64,000 bases of DNA from Luidia sarsii (lineage: Eukaryota; Echinodermata; Asteroidea; Paxillosida; Luidiidae): contig OX465110.1 of NCBI GenBank assembly GCA_949987565.1, forward strand, positions 15,726,290-15,790,289, given 5' to 3'. This document shows, in pieces, positions 21,826 through 33,713 of this stretch. Under the pieces are notes generated by a model. That model did not search any database and was not told the DNA's origin. It saw only the letters and a list, made by a program, of their open reading frames with translations. Position 1 is the stretch's first letter; each line of letters starts with the position of its first letter. Both the position numbers and the translations under genes were made by a program.

Positions 21826-23564
21826 GGAACCCCCGTTTTCGACGCTACACGTTTTCGACGCTTAGCCTTCTAACTCACATCGCACGATGAAAACAACTCC
21901 GTATAACGATCTCAGACTTCGTATCTTACAGTTGGTTTCCTGCTCTTGTCCGTCACCGAAAATGTGGACATTTAAGGCTTTTCCAGTAGGCCAAACTCGT
22001 GTGATTCAAAAAGTTGCTCTTTTGGGGTCTATTTTCCTAGGTACAAAATTGGCAGTTGCTTCGAAGCTCCAGTTTTCTTTATTGTTGGTCCTAAAAAAAA
22101 TCTGAGTGTACCATAACAAACCCCAACATCCGTAGAAAAAAAATATATCACGCAACTTGAGGCAGTCTGTTCTGGGTAAAAACTATGGAGCCTCCTATAG
22201 GGCGTCTCGCTTATATATTTTTTGAAATTTATTTTTTATTATTATTTAAAGACAAAAAGTAACATGGCCCAAAAGGCTTTTTTTTTAAATGAAAAAAATA
22301 AAAGGGCAGCTAGAGAAAGTACCAAGAAGGAGGAAATGTGTCTCTGGAGTGATATTGGGAAAGGTCATAACTGAAGAAGCAGCGAGAAAGAGGATTGTGG
22401 AGTTTTTTTTAAACGTCACGAAAGAAGACATCAACCAGACCAATACGTTTTAAGCATAAATTATGAATGATTTGAGGAAAGTGTTAGAAATAGAAGCAGT
22501 GTGGAAAAACAAAAACAAAGATGAACACAAAAAAACATACAGGGAAGAATTTTACAGTGCCACACAGTATTTTGAGTTATTTTAAGAATTTATTTTGCGT
22601 TTAGCTGCACTGGGACACCTTACTAAACACCACTGACGAAAATAGGTGACGATGCTTACTGCGCGGAGCGCCGCGGACGTCAACAAAACCGGGTAATCTT
22701 ACGGAAGTGACAGGCTTGATCAACCTTCACTATGATTATTCTAATAGTCTGTGGTGTGGAGAAAGTGACTGGGACCTCTTTTAGTTTTAGTGTGAAACTT
22801 TCGTCCACATTGTTCAGTTTGAAGAAAAGTCCTTATATCGTCGAAAACCGGTTATTGGAGGATACTAGTACTAGTAGTAGTACTAATATTAATAAAATAA
22901 TTTGCTTGGACCCTACGGCTAGCGCTACAGTCACCCCATGGAGCTATAAAAAGGAGCTCCATGGTCACCCGACCCCTCCAAATTTCAGGCAAAAAAGGTA
23001 TGCTCTGATTAATTACTGAATGGGTGAATTAGAATTACTCACCTTTACCTAAACTCGGCAAGCTATGTAGCGCAGATAAAAACGAAACTTGAACGTGCTC
23101 ACGTCTGTGCCAACGCCCGAGCGCATGCCAATGTTTTCTTACGGACACTTCGACCGTAACACTGACAGTGACAGTGACAGACAGTCCTAGACCAAACTAA
23201 AACAACTCGGTTTCGTTCATAAAAAAAAGAAGATACCGACTTCCGTGTGCAATGCACCAGACTGAACCTGGCCCTGGTATTTGACCAGACTGAACCTGGC
23301 CCGAAATTTGGGCCTGAATTTCGGCTGGCCTGCCACGGACGTGTATAAATAACCGGTTTTTTATACACGTAGGCCTACGTACATGTACATGTACGTCCGT
23401 GTGGCCTGCGAGTAAAGCACTACGGTGTCCCATGATTGACACACACGTTGTGATAACACGATTCTATACACAATCAGGTTGAATACCTGTTTTGCTTTTT
23501 TCCAAAAACATATATTTTTAAGAGAAAAAAAAAAGCATACAGGATTCCACTTCAAAATAAAACG

Positions 23565-24065
23565 AATCTGGAATACTCCTCTGTTGGAAAAGTGAGTGTA
23601 CCCTACGCATTCCACTTAAACCTATTAAATTGTTATAATCTGAAACTGAAAGAGTACAACATTCTATAGGATATAGGCGTTCCCGATTTAATTGGTACAA
23701 CCATTCATTCGGCCTGACAAAATAATTTAACCATGACCGAAATCAACTTTCGGTCAGAAACTCGCTATACGTTAATATGCATTTTGCTGAGAGCTCGAAA
23801 TACTCCTCTTTTGGAAAAGTATAGTGTACCCTACGCATTCCACTAAAACCTATTAATTGGTTATCTTCTGAAAGAGTATAACATTCTACACAGGATATAG
23901 GCGTTTTCAATTTAATTGGTGCAACCAATCATTCAGCCTGACAAATTCAGTCAGGCTGAATGATCGGTTGTACCAATTAAATCGGGAACCCTCAGTAGAA
24001 TTTTGTACTCTTTCAGAATAATCCAATGTAATAGGAATTTAAGTGGAATGCGTAGGGTACACGAC
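23565..24065. repeat. Cluster of three related ~130-150-bp repeats, two direct and one inverted
   Basis: Each copy has gtaccctacgcattccac, a tctgaaagagta-type block, aggatataggcgtt and taattggt(a/g)caacc. Copies 1 (about 23575-23720) and 2 (about 23805-23935) are direct; copy 3 (about 23950-24062) is inverted and meets copy 2 in a short palindrome around 23940 (cagcctgac / gtcaggctg). Confidence 0.75.
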
Positions 24066-25664
24066 GTCCAAAAATGGGCATGAGGCACTGGTATGGCGTG
24101 CCAAATAAGGCAAATTTGAACCCACTATCTGAACATTATGACGTGCCAATTGCTTTTCACTATTTCATTTCAAATAAATTACCTACACTATCGACCAACA
24201 GTACTATACTATAGGTTGTTGTTCATGTCAACAAGCTTTTTTGTAGAAACATGGTACGAGAAAATAATGAGTTGGGGCAATTTCATACCTTTCCTGCTCA
24301 TGTTATCATAATCAGTCGTTTTATTTCTAAATTTAGCATAAGGGATTCATTCTAAGAATAATAATCTGTTACGAATCCACATTCATCTAAAGATACAGTA
24401 CAAGGGAAACATAATATTATTTCATCCCCCAGCTGAAAGCAATTCAGAGTCCAAGCGCATTACCAAAATTCACAACAGACAACTGTCAAGACTGCACTGT
24501 TACTACAAGCATGGAGGTACCGCTAAAAGGTTCTGGGAAAATTGACTCCTACAAATTAATGGCCCTGCTTTCACAGGTAGTAGCCCCACTGCTTTCACGT
24601 AGGGTACTCAAATCAAACGCACTTTTTAGCAATTACATTACAATACAACTATAGTTTGCCCTCCATGCTCAGCTCTTGGCCGTTAATTAGGCTATGTGTA
24701 TAATTCAAAGTTACCAAAAAAAATGAATTACACACGAGTAGACACGACTTTAACAAGTCCATCGCCTCCGCTGCAACATGAGCTATATAAATTATATAGT
24801 TTCAGCTGAGCGATGGGAAATCCCCATTAATAATTGTGCATTTTAAACTAATTGGTGGGTGAAAGGTGTGTGACACGATCGTTTGGTCCAGCACTTGGTC
24901 TTGTTCAGTTTGGGGAATATAATATCCTACAGGATAATGGCGCTAGACTGACGTGTTTATAGGCAATTTTTGGTCAACTTCATAAATATTATTATTGTTG
25001 AACACGGCGCCCGAATTTCCTTTGTTTGAAAATGACATGCTATACTTGAGTACCAATATAGTTGCATGATACATCAGTATCCATCTGATAAACGACGTAC
25101 GATTTATATAAAGACTAATTTCACTACCCCCCCCCCCACGCGATAATTATAAAACCATGCCAATCGGCGGTGCGGGATATACGTTACAATTTTGTTTGCG
25201 GTCTTCCTTGATAGCGCCCTCTACGTTGCATAAACCTCCGCATTAGAAAGACCAGGACTTTGTATCAGAAATTGAGTTATTTTGGAAAAAAAAAATCTAT
25301 TTAAGTTGTTTGTGTATATTATAAGGTTATCATAACGTTGCAATAAAATGGCGTCCTTAATTTTTTTTTTTAACAAGCAAAAACATAATTCAAATATTCT
25401 GTGTCACGCATGGGACACCGTAGTAGTTTATGTGCAGTGAAATTCCGGCGCGGCCAGTCGAAATTCAGGCCCAAATTCAAGTATTTTAGTAGGGCCAGGC
25501 TCAGTCTGGTAATTATTTTCTGATGAGTTGATAATTACAATTATACCATCTAATAAACCAGAATTATTAATGGAACCACTGGGATTAAGAATAAGAGCTT
25601 CATTCTTAAAGACAAAGTATTTTAAGATCAGCAAATGACTCCCTCATGATTTTTTTATTTTTTT

Positions 25665-25945
25665 TATTTAGTGGGCTTGACGTTTCGATCCTAGCAGGAC
25701 CTTTCTCAAAGGCACTCTGCCTTTGAGGAAGGTCCTACTAGGATCGAAACGTCAGGCCCACTAACATTTAAGATTTGCATTTTGGTAATTTTAGTCAGTA
25801 AGCAGTTTGCAACATTTTTGTATATCAAAATTTTTGTGAAGCATTTTACTTTTACTTTTTAAGATTTTTTAAGATTTACTTTTTAAGATTTACATTTTGG
25901 TAATTTTAGTCAGTAAGCAGTTTGCAACATTTTTGTATATCATTT
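25665..25945. mobile_element. F1 copy with duplicated terminus
   Basis: A complete hairpin core (gacgtttcgatcctagcagg ... cctactaggatcgaaacgtc, stem near 40 bp) is followed by the F1 terminus ending gtatatca at about 25828. A second terminus (taagatttacattttggtaa ... gtatatcat) follows at 25870-25945. One of the best preserved copies. Confidence 0.85.
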
Positions 25946-26217
25946 TACTTTTAGGGAGATCTGACATCTTCAAGTTCATCAATTTCTTGAGTTGAAGTAA
26001 AAGATGAAAATAATACTCATTCCGTCGATATTGTTTGAGTTTTATCAACATGTTTCTCTGTTATTAAAAAGAGAGAGAGAGTTATTTAACAACTATCCAA
26101 ATTCGAAAGGTTATTTCAATCAAAAAGTCCATACATCTGTCTTCATGGTCGTGCGATGCGTTCTTTCGATCTTTTAAAATAGCGCCCTCTGTTGACGTTA
26201 TCGTTGACGATCACGTA

Positions 26218-26249
26218 CGCCATTTTCTCGAGAACCGCATTTTTTACCG
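26218..26249 (+). promoter_or_regulatory. Probable COX4 transcription start and 5' non-coding exon end
   Basis: cgccattttctc matches the YY1-type GCCATTTT element frequent at starts of respiratory genes. A strong donor, ACCG|gtaagt, occurs at 26249/26250. The matching acceptor, acggcag, ends at 26951, eight bases before the COX4 ATG, so a short non-coding first exon is likely. The true start site was not observed. Confidence 0.5.
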
Positions 26250-26959
26250 GTAAGTGGGCCACTTTTTCCTCGAGATCTTTGCACGTCAGTTGTCATTTTT
26301 GCGGTACTTTTCTTACGAAATCTGATCATTTTAATGGCGATTATCTTACAGGAGTAGATATTTGATCGAACAGTGCGGTACTTACCACTATTTTACGCAC
26401 TTTATTTTGGGGTCATCGTTTGGTTGTAACTCGACTGTAGTGTAGTAACTAATTCAGTAATTGTTGTACTGTGTATTGCCAATGCTATGCTGTACGTGCA
26501 CAGGGTTTCATAAATGTGTTCATCAATAATTTCAAATAAGTGAAATTGTATTCAATCCTTTTCCTTTTCTGCGTTTGTAGTTTGTACAATATGTACAATA
26601 ATTAATTTATAATTATTGTATTAATTTTGTTAAAAAAATGGTCTCGGACCGAATCATTCAATACACTATACAGTGAATGTGACTGCACTGAGTGAGTGAA
26701 TGAGAGTCATTCTTTATCCTTTAATCAATTGAATTGAATTTGATTTATTTTAAACTTGGATATAGAACAAAATTACCTTCACAAAGTTTGATGGAACAGT
26801 ATCATAGCTGTGCTGTGAAGCTTTCAGTACCTAGGCTTAGTCTGATCTGGAGTATTGATACAAAATTATCATTTGATTTACATCATGGCGAATATTGTTT
26901 TGCATTAAGATAGCATCTAACACAGAGATTTCTTCGTTTGGTTTACGGCAGGTAGAGCC

Positions 26960-29730
26960 ATGGCCGTCAACATGCTAAGGGCGACGAGTCGACGAGTCAT
27001 CTCGACTGTGGGTCGGAGGTCAATCGCTACGGTGTACGAGGACCGTCTGGACTTCCCAGCACCGCCCTGCCGATTTGTGAGGGAGGCAGAGCTGACCGGC
27101 GACATGCAGTCACTAAAAGCGAAGGAGAAAGGAGAATGGAAAGACCTGTCCATGGACGAAAAGAAAGCTTGTAAGAATTGAGGTGTTGGGTGATCCACTA
27201 GACCATTGGACTAGTACTAGTAGTACAAGTGATCCACTAGACCATTGCCACATTGGACTAGTAGTACAAGTGATTCATTAGACCATTGGACTAGTAGTAC
27301 AAGTGATCCACTAGACCATTGGGCTAGTAGTACAAGTGATCCACTAGACCATTGGGCTAGTAGTACAAGTGATCCAAAAGACCATTGGACTAGTAGTACA
27401 AGTGATCCACTAGACCATTGGGCTAGTATTACAAGTGATCCACTAGTAGTACAAATGATCCACTAGACCATTGGGCCAGTAGTACAAGTGATCCACTAGA
27501 CCATTGGGCCAGTAGTACAAGTGATCCACTAGACCATTGGGCTAGTATTACAAATGATCCACTAGTAGTACAAGTGATCCACTAGTAGTACAAGTGATCC
27601 ACTAGACCATTGGGCTAGTAGTACAAATGATCCACTAGACCATTGGGCTAGTAATACAAGAGATCCACTAGACCATTGGGCTAGTAGTACAAGTGATCCA
27701 CTAGACCATTGGGCTAGTATTACAAGTGATCCACTAGTAGTACAAGTGATCCACTAGACCATTGGGCTAGTAGTACAAGTGACCCACTAGACCATTGGGC
27801 TAGTAGTACAAGTGACCCACTAGACCATTAGGCTAGTAGTACAAGTGATCCACTAGACCTTTGGGCTAGTATAACAAGTGATCCACTAGTAGTACAAGTG
27901 ATCCACTAGACCATTGGGCTAGTAGTACAAGTGACCCACTAGACCATTTGGCTAGTAGTAGAAGTGATCCACTAGACCATTGGGCTAGTATTACAAGTGA
28001 TCCACTAGTAGTACTTGAAGTGATCCACTAGACCATTGGGCTAGTAGTACAAGTGATCCACTAGAGTGCTAGACCATTGGGCTAGTAGCAGTACAAGTGA
28101 TCCACTAGACCATTGGGCTAGTAGTACAAGTGATCCACTAGACCATTGGGCCAGTAGTACAAGTAATCCACTAGTGACTAGACCATTGGGCTAGGAGTAC
28201 ATGTGATCCAATACTCCCAATAGACCATTGAACTAGTAGTTACAAGAGATCTCACAAGATTCTCTCTAGTTTTTAGACTCAAGGAAAGGAAATACAACCA
28301 TGTTGCATGCTGCCGACTGACTAAAGTTGCTAAATACAAACATTAACAATTTTAGAAGGCCTGACATTTCAATCCCAGCGGGACCTTTCTCTAAGGCAGA
28401 GTACACAAGACAACATTTTAGATGAAATGATTGCAAGAAACGGACCTCAATGTTGAAGAAAAAAACAAACTATAAACAATTATACTATAAGTACTATATA
28501 CTGTATGTTCTTTGCCAATTTTTCAAAATGTTCGCAAGTTCCCAGTCAGTTTTTCATTTGTTTGTTGGACGTCAATTGAGAAAGCTGCATTCACTTTGTG
28601 TGATTGGTCATTTGCATTTGAATGAAAGCGGGGGTGTGATCCCTGGAGATATAGACGGTCGATAATGGTTGAATTGCTTTTGACTGGCGCCCCCACCCCG
28701 GCAAAGACTAGTTGACCATCTAAGGGCTGGATAGCTCAGATGGAAGAGCACTGGTACGTTTATCCAGAGGTCTTGTGTTCAATCCCAAGTCCAGTCAAAG
28801 TTTACTTTGCCAATTTTTCGAAATGAGGTAGTTTGTAAAAGAAATGGTTGAGTTGTTGAGCTTGACTGTTGTCGGACTTGTTCTCGTTCCCCAGTGTACA
28901 GACTAAGTTTTGACAAGAGCTACTCAGAGATGAGAGCGCCGACTGGCGAATGGAAGTACATCCTTGGAGGCGTCTTTGGCCTGCTTTCCGTTGCCATCTT
29001 CTTCTACGGTCTCCAGAAGAAATTTGGTGAGTTTGCCGGGAGTGCCCTCGACCAGCTCAGTGGTCAACTGGTTAAGACATCTGCACTAGAAAGCAGAAGT
29101 CGGGGGTTTGAATCTCGCCTGAGCTGCCTGTAATTTTTTCATTAGGCATCGGCTGCCCACCATTCCTATTTTGGAGGAAATCATTCCTCTTTTTGTTGGT
29201 AAAAATTGTATCAATATAGGAAGGTTTGCGGTGACACCATGTATAAGACTTATAGATGGTGTCACCGCAAACCTTCCTATATTGATTAACCCACCATGCA
29301 AAGTCTTATTTAAAAATGTATCACTTTTCACAAGCTCTTGGCATCAGATTCTGATTTTGGGCTTGGAAATGCACAAGTATTCCTATATAGTTTGCTCTGT
29401 GATTGCTCGTTTTGGGCAGAAGTATTCCTAAATTCCATTAAGATAGGCTGGCAGTTATGGTGTTATCACTTCGAGCAGGGTAAACCCTCATTAAATTACA
29501 TTCTCCTCGATGCAAAACAACGTGTTATATCTTTCATTCAATCCATTGTTTCATCCGATATTTTTATTTTTTTATTTTTTTTTTCTCCTTCAGTGGCCCC
29601 TCCCCTGCCCGAGACCATGAGCACAGAGTGGCAACAAGCCCAGATGAAGTACAACATTGCCATCCGCAACAACCCGATCACCGGCATCGGTTCCCAGTGG
29701 GACTACGAAAAGAACGACTGGAAGAAGTGA
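26960..29730 (+). CDS. COX4: Cytochrome c oxidase subunit 4, complete
   Basis: Three coding exons: 26960-27170, 28895-29026, 29594-29730 (TGA), 159 residues against 169 in human COX4I1. Phases join as GCT T|TG and TTT G|TG. The N terminus MAVNMLRATSRRVISTVGRR is an arginine-rich mitochondrial presequence. Then come DRLDFPAPP, LKAKEKGEWKDLSMDEKKAL, YRLSFDKSYSEM, one membrane helix (YILGGVFGLLSVAIFFYGL), PLPETMSTEW and the family-typical end WDYEKNDWKK. COX4 is a nuclear-encoded inner-membrane subunit of complex IV, involved in assembly and adenine-nucleotide regulation. Intron 1 carries a 33-bp minisatellite and a SINE-A; intron 2 carries a SINE-B and an F2 hairpin. Splicing around this load must be efficient for a housekeeping gene. 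Confidence 0.97.
27185..28240. repeat. 33-bp minisatellite in COX4 intron 1
   Basis: The unit is about ctagtagtacaagtgatcca then ctagaccattggg. Roughly 30 units, many identical, are mixed with shorter half-units (ctagtagtacaagtgatcca alone), giving a compound pattern. It starts about 15 bp after the exon-1 donor. Confidence 0.95.
28290..28402. mobile_element. F1 half-copy
   Basis: Terminus ccatgttgcatgctgccgac then gactaaagttgc, followed by aaggcctgacatttcaatcc and cagcgggacctttctctaag. The second arm is absent. Confidence 0.6.
28540..28830 (+). mobile_element. SINE-A copy in COX4 intron 1
   Basis: The tRNA-like head is at 28725-28796 (ggctggatagctcagatgga ... gttcaatccc). The left side has cagtcagtttttcatttgtt, gggggtgtgatccctggaga and ggcgcccccaccccggc; the right side has tttactttgccaatttttcg. 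Confidence 0.8.
29053..29155 (+). mobile_element. SINE-B copy in COX4 intron 2
   Basis: Head agctcagtggtcaactggtt ... ctgcactagaaagcagaagt ... gggtttgaatctcgcctgag, then ctgcctgtaa and a shortened tail with aggcatcgg. Confidence 0.8.
29213..29300. mobile_element. F2 minimal palindrome in COX4 intron 2
   Basis: atataggaaggtttgcggtg ... caccgcaaaccttcctatat: two F2 ends face to face around an 18-bp centre. The stem is about 25 bp and almost perfect. Confidence 0.8.
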
Positions 29731-31423
29731 GGGCGCTCTTGCCCCCCTCCGCCCCCCCCCCCCCCAAAAACCCTTCATACGGGCCGCGTCGTGTTTTAAA
29801 TTTACCAGGCCATTTCCACTAGAACATTATATCTGGTCCTTCGGATCCAGTCTCTTTTATGTTGTAACATGATATCATCTTCTTTCTTTCTCTGTTTTTG
29901 TGTTACTTGAATCATTTACTCAGGAGTAGAGTTGCCTTGGCAACAGAATGATAAGTACATATTGCTAAGATTTCAGGATTCTCAGATAATTCTTGAGAAT
30001 GTTTTAAAGAAATTGTGGGATTGTGTCCATTTCTAATCGGCCGTTGGCGCATTGTCCTTTTGTGGGACACAAATCTATATTTACTCGGTGGACTGACTAA
30101 ACTTTGTGAATGGTGCATACAAATTCACATTTCAGAGTTGCGGCGTTTTTCAAGCAGACGCTACTTGAACAAAACACGACCAAATCTGAACTCTCAACCG
30201 ATGGACAGAAATGGCACAAGTAAACACGCACACAGTTTTTCAGTGTTCACATGTACGTATCATTTTGAGTGCACAGCGGCAGCAAACATCAGCTTCCGTT
30301 TGTTGGTTAGATAATCCATCGACAGTCATGCACCACCTTGTAGATCCGAAAAAACTATCTAGTCGTCAACCCACAGCTTCACTTACCTTTAAAAAAAATA
30401 CACCCATTCAAATCCTCTATCTCAGCTTACACAGCACACTGTACTCTTCTTAAGTCAGAATTACTTTTAGAAGTAATGGAGTTGAACTTTCCAGTATGGA
30501 GTACAAGTGAGACTGAGATAAGGAGGGGTTTAAATACAGTTTTTCTCAACAGATCTTCCCATCGTTAACCAACACTATTTATGTTTATTTGTCAGGATCT
30601 TGTTACCTTAACATTGGATGCATGGAAGAGTATTACGTTGGCACTGGTTTAAGATGAAATAGAAACGATTTAACTGATGAGTAATTGCAGTTATGTGTGC
30701 AGTGTTCAATAAAAAACATAATGCAATGGATGATGCAAGTGTCTTGGCTCCGAGTTCTGTACAAAGTTTTGTCCTTGTCTCTTGAAGTTGTTTCTCTGAA
30801 GTTAATCTGGAATGGAATCGATTTGAATATTAAAATTCACTTCACAACCATCAGCTATGTCTCAACAAATACCATAATCACTATATACAAAGAATGACCT
30901 TTTTGCTCATAATTCACCTGGCAGTTTTTCTCTTTTAATAAAAAACCCTTATGTTTGCAATTATCAATAATGTTAAAGCTCAATCATTTATTGTTGACTG
31001 AACGGAAAAACAATTCCAAGAGAGTGGTCTGTAGATCTTATGCATAAACATTTTGCTATCAACTCGGAAATGAAACGATAACAAAATTAAATACACATTT
31101 GCATATGCAGTGGGCAAGAGCCATATTAAGCGACCTTTGACCTCTCGATGAGGGCTCCCTATGAGAATGTCGTACACAAGGTCTACAAACCACATTATTT
31201 TGCAAATATCCATGGTTACACTGCTAAATGCAATCAAGGTATCAATCTACATTAATGTACATTATTGACAATACTGCAAGGCATGGCCTCCGTGAGCCTG
31301 CAGTTATGATGGAAGTCAAATCGCAAATACACTTCATGAAAAATTCATAAGGCAAACCGTGCTCTTTTGGGCAAACCAACACAGGGCTTCGTAAGCACAG
31401 ATATGTACAAGTAATTCCATAAA

Positions 31424-31669
31424 TGTGACCCGGCACAGCATAATGAGGAATAACCCCACTTTTGAGACTGAGGTTTTCTAATGATGTGAAAGAGTATACC
31501 ATTTCAAATGATATCAAAAAATAATATCCTCTAATACTTAAAATTTCTGAAAGTAAAAAAAAAAGAAAATTAATTTGTAATCGATTTGTGAAGATACTTT
31601 AACTTCAGACATTGTTTACTCAAAAAGTGTTTTGGTGGGATATTCCTCATGTCGTTGTGCCGGGTCACA
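31424..31669. mobile_element. 246-bp MITE, TGTGACCCGGCACA termini
   Basis: TGTGACCCGGCACAGCATAA at the left is matched by ...GTCGTTGTGCCGGGTCACA at the right. Similarity continues inward (gaggaataaccccac / gtgggatattcctc), so the arms are about 35 bp. No coding content. Confidence 0.8.
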
Positions 31670-31670
31670 A

Positions 31671-32168
31671 ATCAGGTCTCCAACTTGTGACACTTTGGTG
31701 TCCCCACTTGCATATGAAATTATTCAGCTTTCCTACAAGTGATATTGTAACAATTTGATAAAACGTTCTGTCGATTAAACAGTACTGTGTATTGTTCATG
31801 TACAACATACTGTTTAATCTACAAAATGGTTCATCAAATTGTTACGATATTACTTGTAGGAAAGCTAAATTTCATATGTAAGTGGGGATGTGCAGCATCC
31901 CCTGTTCCCGCCTTTACAGTTCCCACCTTCACCCTTCACTGAGCTAATCCCCTCACCAGGATCCCTCTCCATACTACATAAGCCCCACTCCCAGTTGGAA
32001 TCCAGCATTCTGCTGAAGACGAGCAGAGTATACTGTTGGAAACGTCGAGTTCCTCCGGTTCTTTTCAGAACCACACTTACTGACAAAAGAGAATTTACAT
32101 TGTGTCTCCGCAAACCTATTTATCCTAAGTGGGGATGCCAAAATGTCACAAGTTGGCTCCCTGATTTA
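31671..32168. mobile_element. ~500-bp TIR element with internal hairpin and nested F2
   Basis: Ends: aatcaggtctccaacttgtg / cacaagttggctccctgatt, arms about 40 bp. Between them is a second palindrome (about 31695-31888, tttcctacaagtgatattgt / acgatattacttgtaggaaa). An F2 fragment (32018-32125, gcagagtatactgttggaaa ... tgtctccgcaaaccta) lies near the right end. Confidence 0.75.
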
Positions 32169-32660
32169 TGGAACTACCCACACAGCCCACATCTGAATTG
32201 ACAGTATCTAACAAGCAGGGAACACATCGTTGGCCATAAGACTCCTTACGACACAGGCCTGAAGATAGCATCATTCAGAAAAAGATGTCACAAGAATTTA
32301 GGTTCCAGTGTTTCTTGGCAGTAACATCCAAATGTTAGCTCAACTGAGAATTCCTGAGATTTCCCCCTGTCAATAATAGTTTGGTTTGAGTGACACTGGG
32401 CGATGAAACGGGCAATTTGTTCGCAGCAATACGCCAAACGGAAACGATCGATACAATTCTTGGTGATGACTACCACGAGCCCACGACGCACCCCAAAATG
32501 GTAACTTTGTAGAGCTTAAACCCAAAACATTCTTGCATCACCATCTAAGAGGGCGTGCCAAGGAGACGGAGAACAATGGAAGGATGTGTAGCCCCACAAG
32601 ACTGGCCGAAAAGCTACCACTGACTGTCAGTAAGCCACTATACAGATGCCATGTGAAAGG

Positions 32661-33084
32661 CTGTGCAAAAAAGGCCCTTATGTCTAAAACAAAAAATTAA
32701 GTTATACTCACAGTCGAAAAGAGAATGAAATAAGCTTTATTATGGTGCAACTTTGAACTCTGTAGCATGTTCCATTCCTGAGATATATCAAAATTCTTGT
32801 AGTGATCTCTGCCACCGTAAATTAAATGCCTTATGAAGAAATGGCTATTTAAACATTTTACTGGCAGAAAAAAGTAGCAAGGTGAAGCTCACAAAATGCT
32901 ACATTTTTAGGTCTTTATTGATGGAAATGGTTCCTCCAACTGATTATGAAAGAAAGGGCATCAACTTTATCAAAATAACCCCAAAAAAATACACGTTTTA
33001 AGAAAAAAAAAAATTTTGGGGGGTGGGACAGCCGATAACGATACACACAAAGGTATGGCACGACTTAAGGGCCTTTTTGCACAG
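32661..33084. mobile_element. ~424-bp MITE, CTGTGCAAAAAAGGCCCTTA termini
   Basis: The left end CTGTGCAAAAAAGGCCCTTA is mirrored by TAAGGGCCTTTTTGCACAG ending at 33084. The interior is AT-rich without coding frame. Confidence 0.75.
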
Positions 33085-33424
33085 CAGGTCACATTATGCC
33101 ATGGGTCAGTGCAAAGTTGGAGGAGCAACTGTGATGGACTGCCTGCCTTCATCCACTGGTGTTGACGAAAATGGTCTCTGCTAGCCAATTATATCGGAAG
33201 CCACTCATGAGTGGGAATATCTAAGACAACGTCCATGTCTGGAGTACACCTGTGAGGAGAGAAAGAAATACAAAGAAGCATTCTTTAGATCATGACTTCG
33301 CCTTTGATCTCCGTCATCAACTCCTCACCTAAGACCAGGTATACCTCTAAGATTCTCTTGAATTTTTGTGGAATTTCTTTTATGCAAATTTGCAGAAAAC
33401 AAGGCTAAAGAGCCACTCAAGGTT

Positions 33425-33625
33425 AAGGGCTAAGGAAAGAAGGGGATAGAGAGGGACTCAGGAAGGCTGGAAATATAAATTAACATTCCTTTGAAAAAGG
33501 GCCACATCGTAGGCAGGGGGAAAGCAAGAACCAGGAAGGGAATTCCAGATGGAGGCAGAACAAGAGCAGAAGCTGTTCCGATACCTCTCCGTTCTACACC
33601 TTGGGATAGATAGAGTATAGACAGA
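33425..33625 (-). mobile_element. LINE 3' fragment (reverse-transcriptase ORF C terminus)
   Basis: Read on the reverse strand, one frame gives YRNSFCSCSASIWNSLPGSC, then FPPAYDVALFQRNV. This is the LWNSLP-type end of a non-LTR retrotransposon ORF2. The same piece, with the same downstream tail (ttagcccttaac(a/c)ttgagtggct), is at 54620-54850 on the other strand. Confidence 0.65.
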
Positions 33626-33713
33626 TAGAAGTAGCTTTTTAGATTGAAAGATAGAAGTAACAATTGACTATTCAAGCCCAAAGATAACAAACAAGACTGT
33701 GATGTCTCCCCTC

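Larger units (their letters stand above)
20925..26217. other. 5.3-kb spacer between Rab and COX4, no gene seen
   Basis: AT-rich and repeat-rich. It holds a transposon copy at 21443, a three-copy repeat cluster at 23565-24065, shared short repeats at 23240-23310 and 25440-25515 (opposite orientation), and F1 copies at 25665-25945. No frame shows recognisable protein or splice-bounded exons. Confidence 0.6.
29731..33713. other. Spacer after COX4: 3' UTR and mobile-element cluster
   Basis: The COX4 3' UTR probably occupies the left part; a candidate AATAAA is at 30708-30713. From 31424 on, inverted-repeat elements follow one another (31424-31669, 31671-32168, 32661-33084), then a LINE 3' fragment. 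32315-32480 resembles 540-690 (shared gagattt(t)ccccctgtca and gggcgatga(a) blocks), an unnamed dispersed repeat. No gene seen. Confidence 0.55.
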
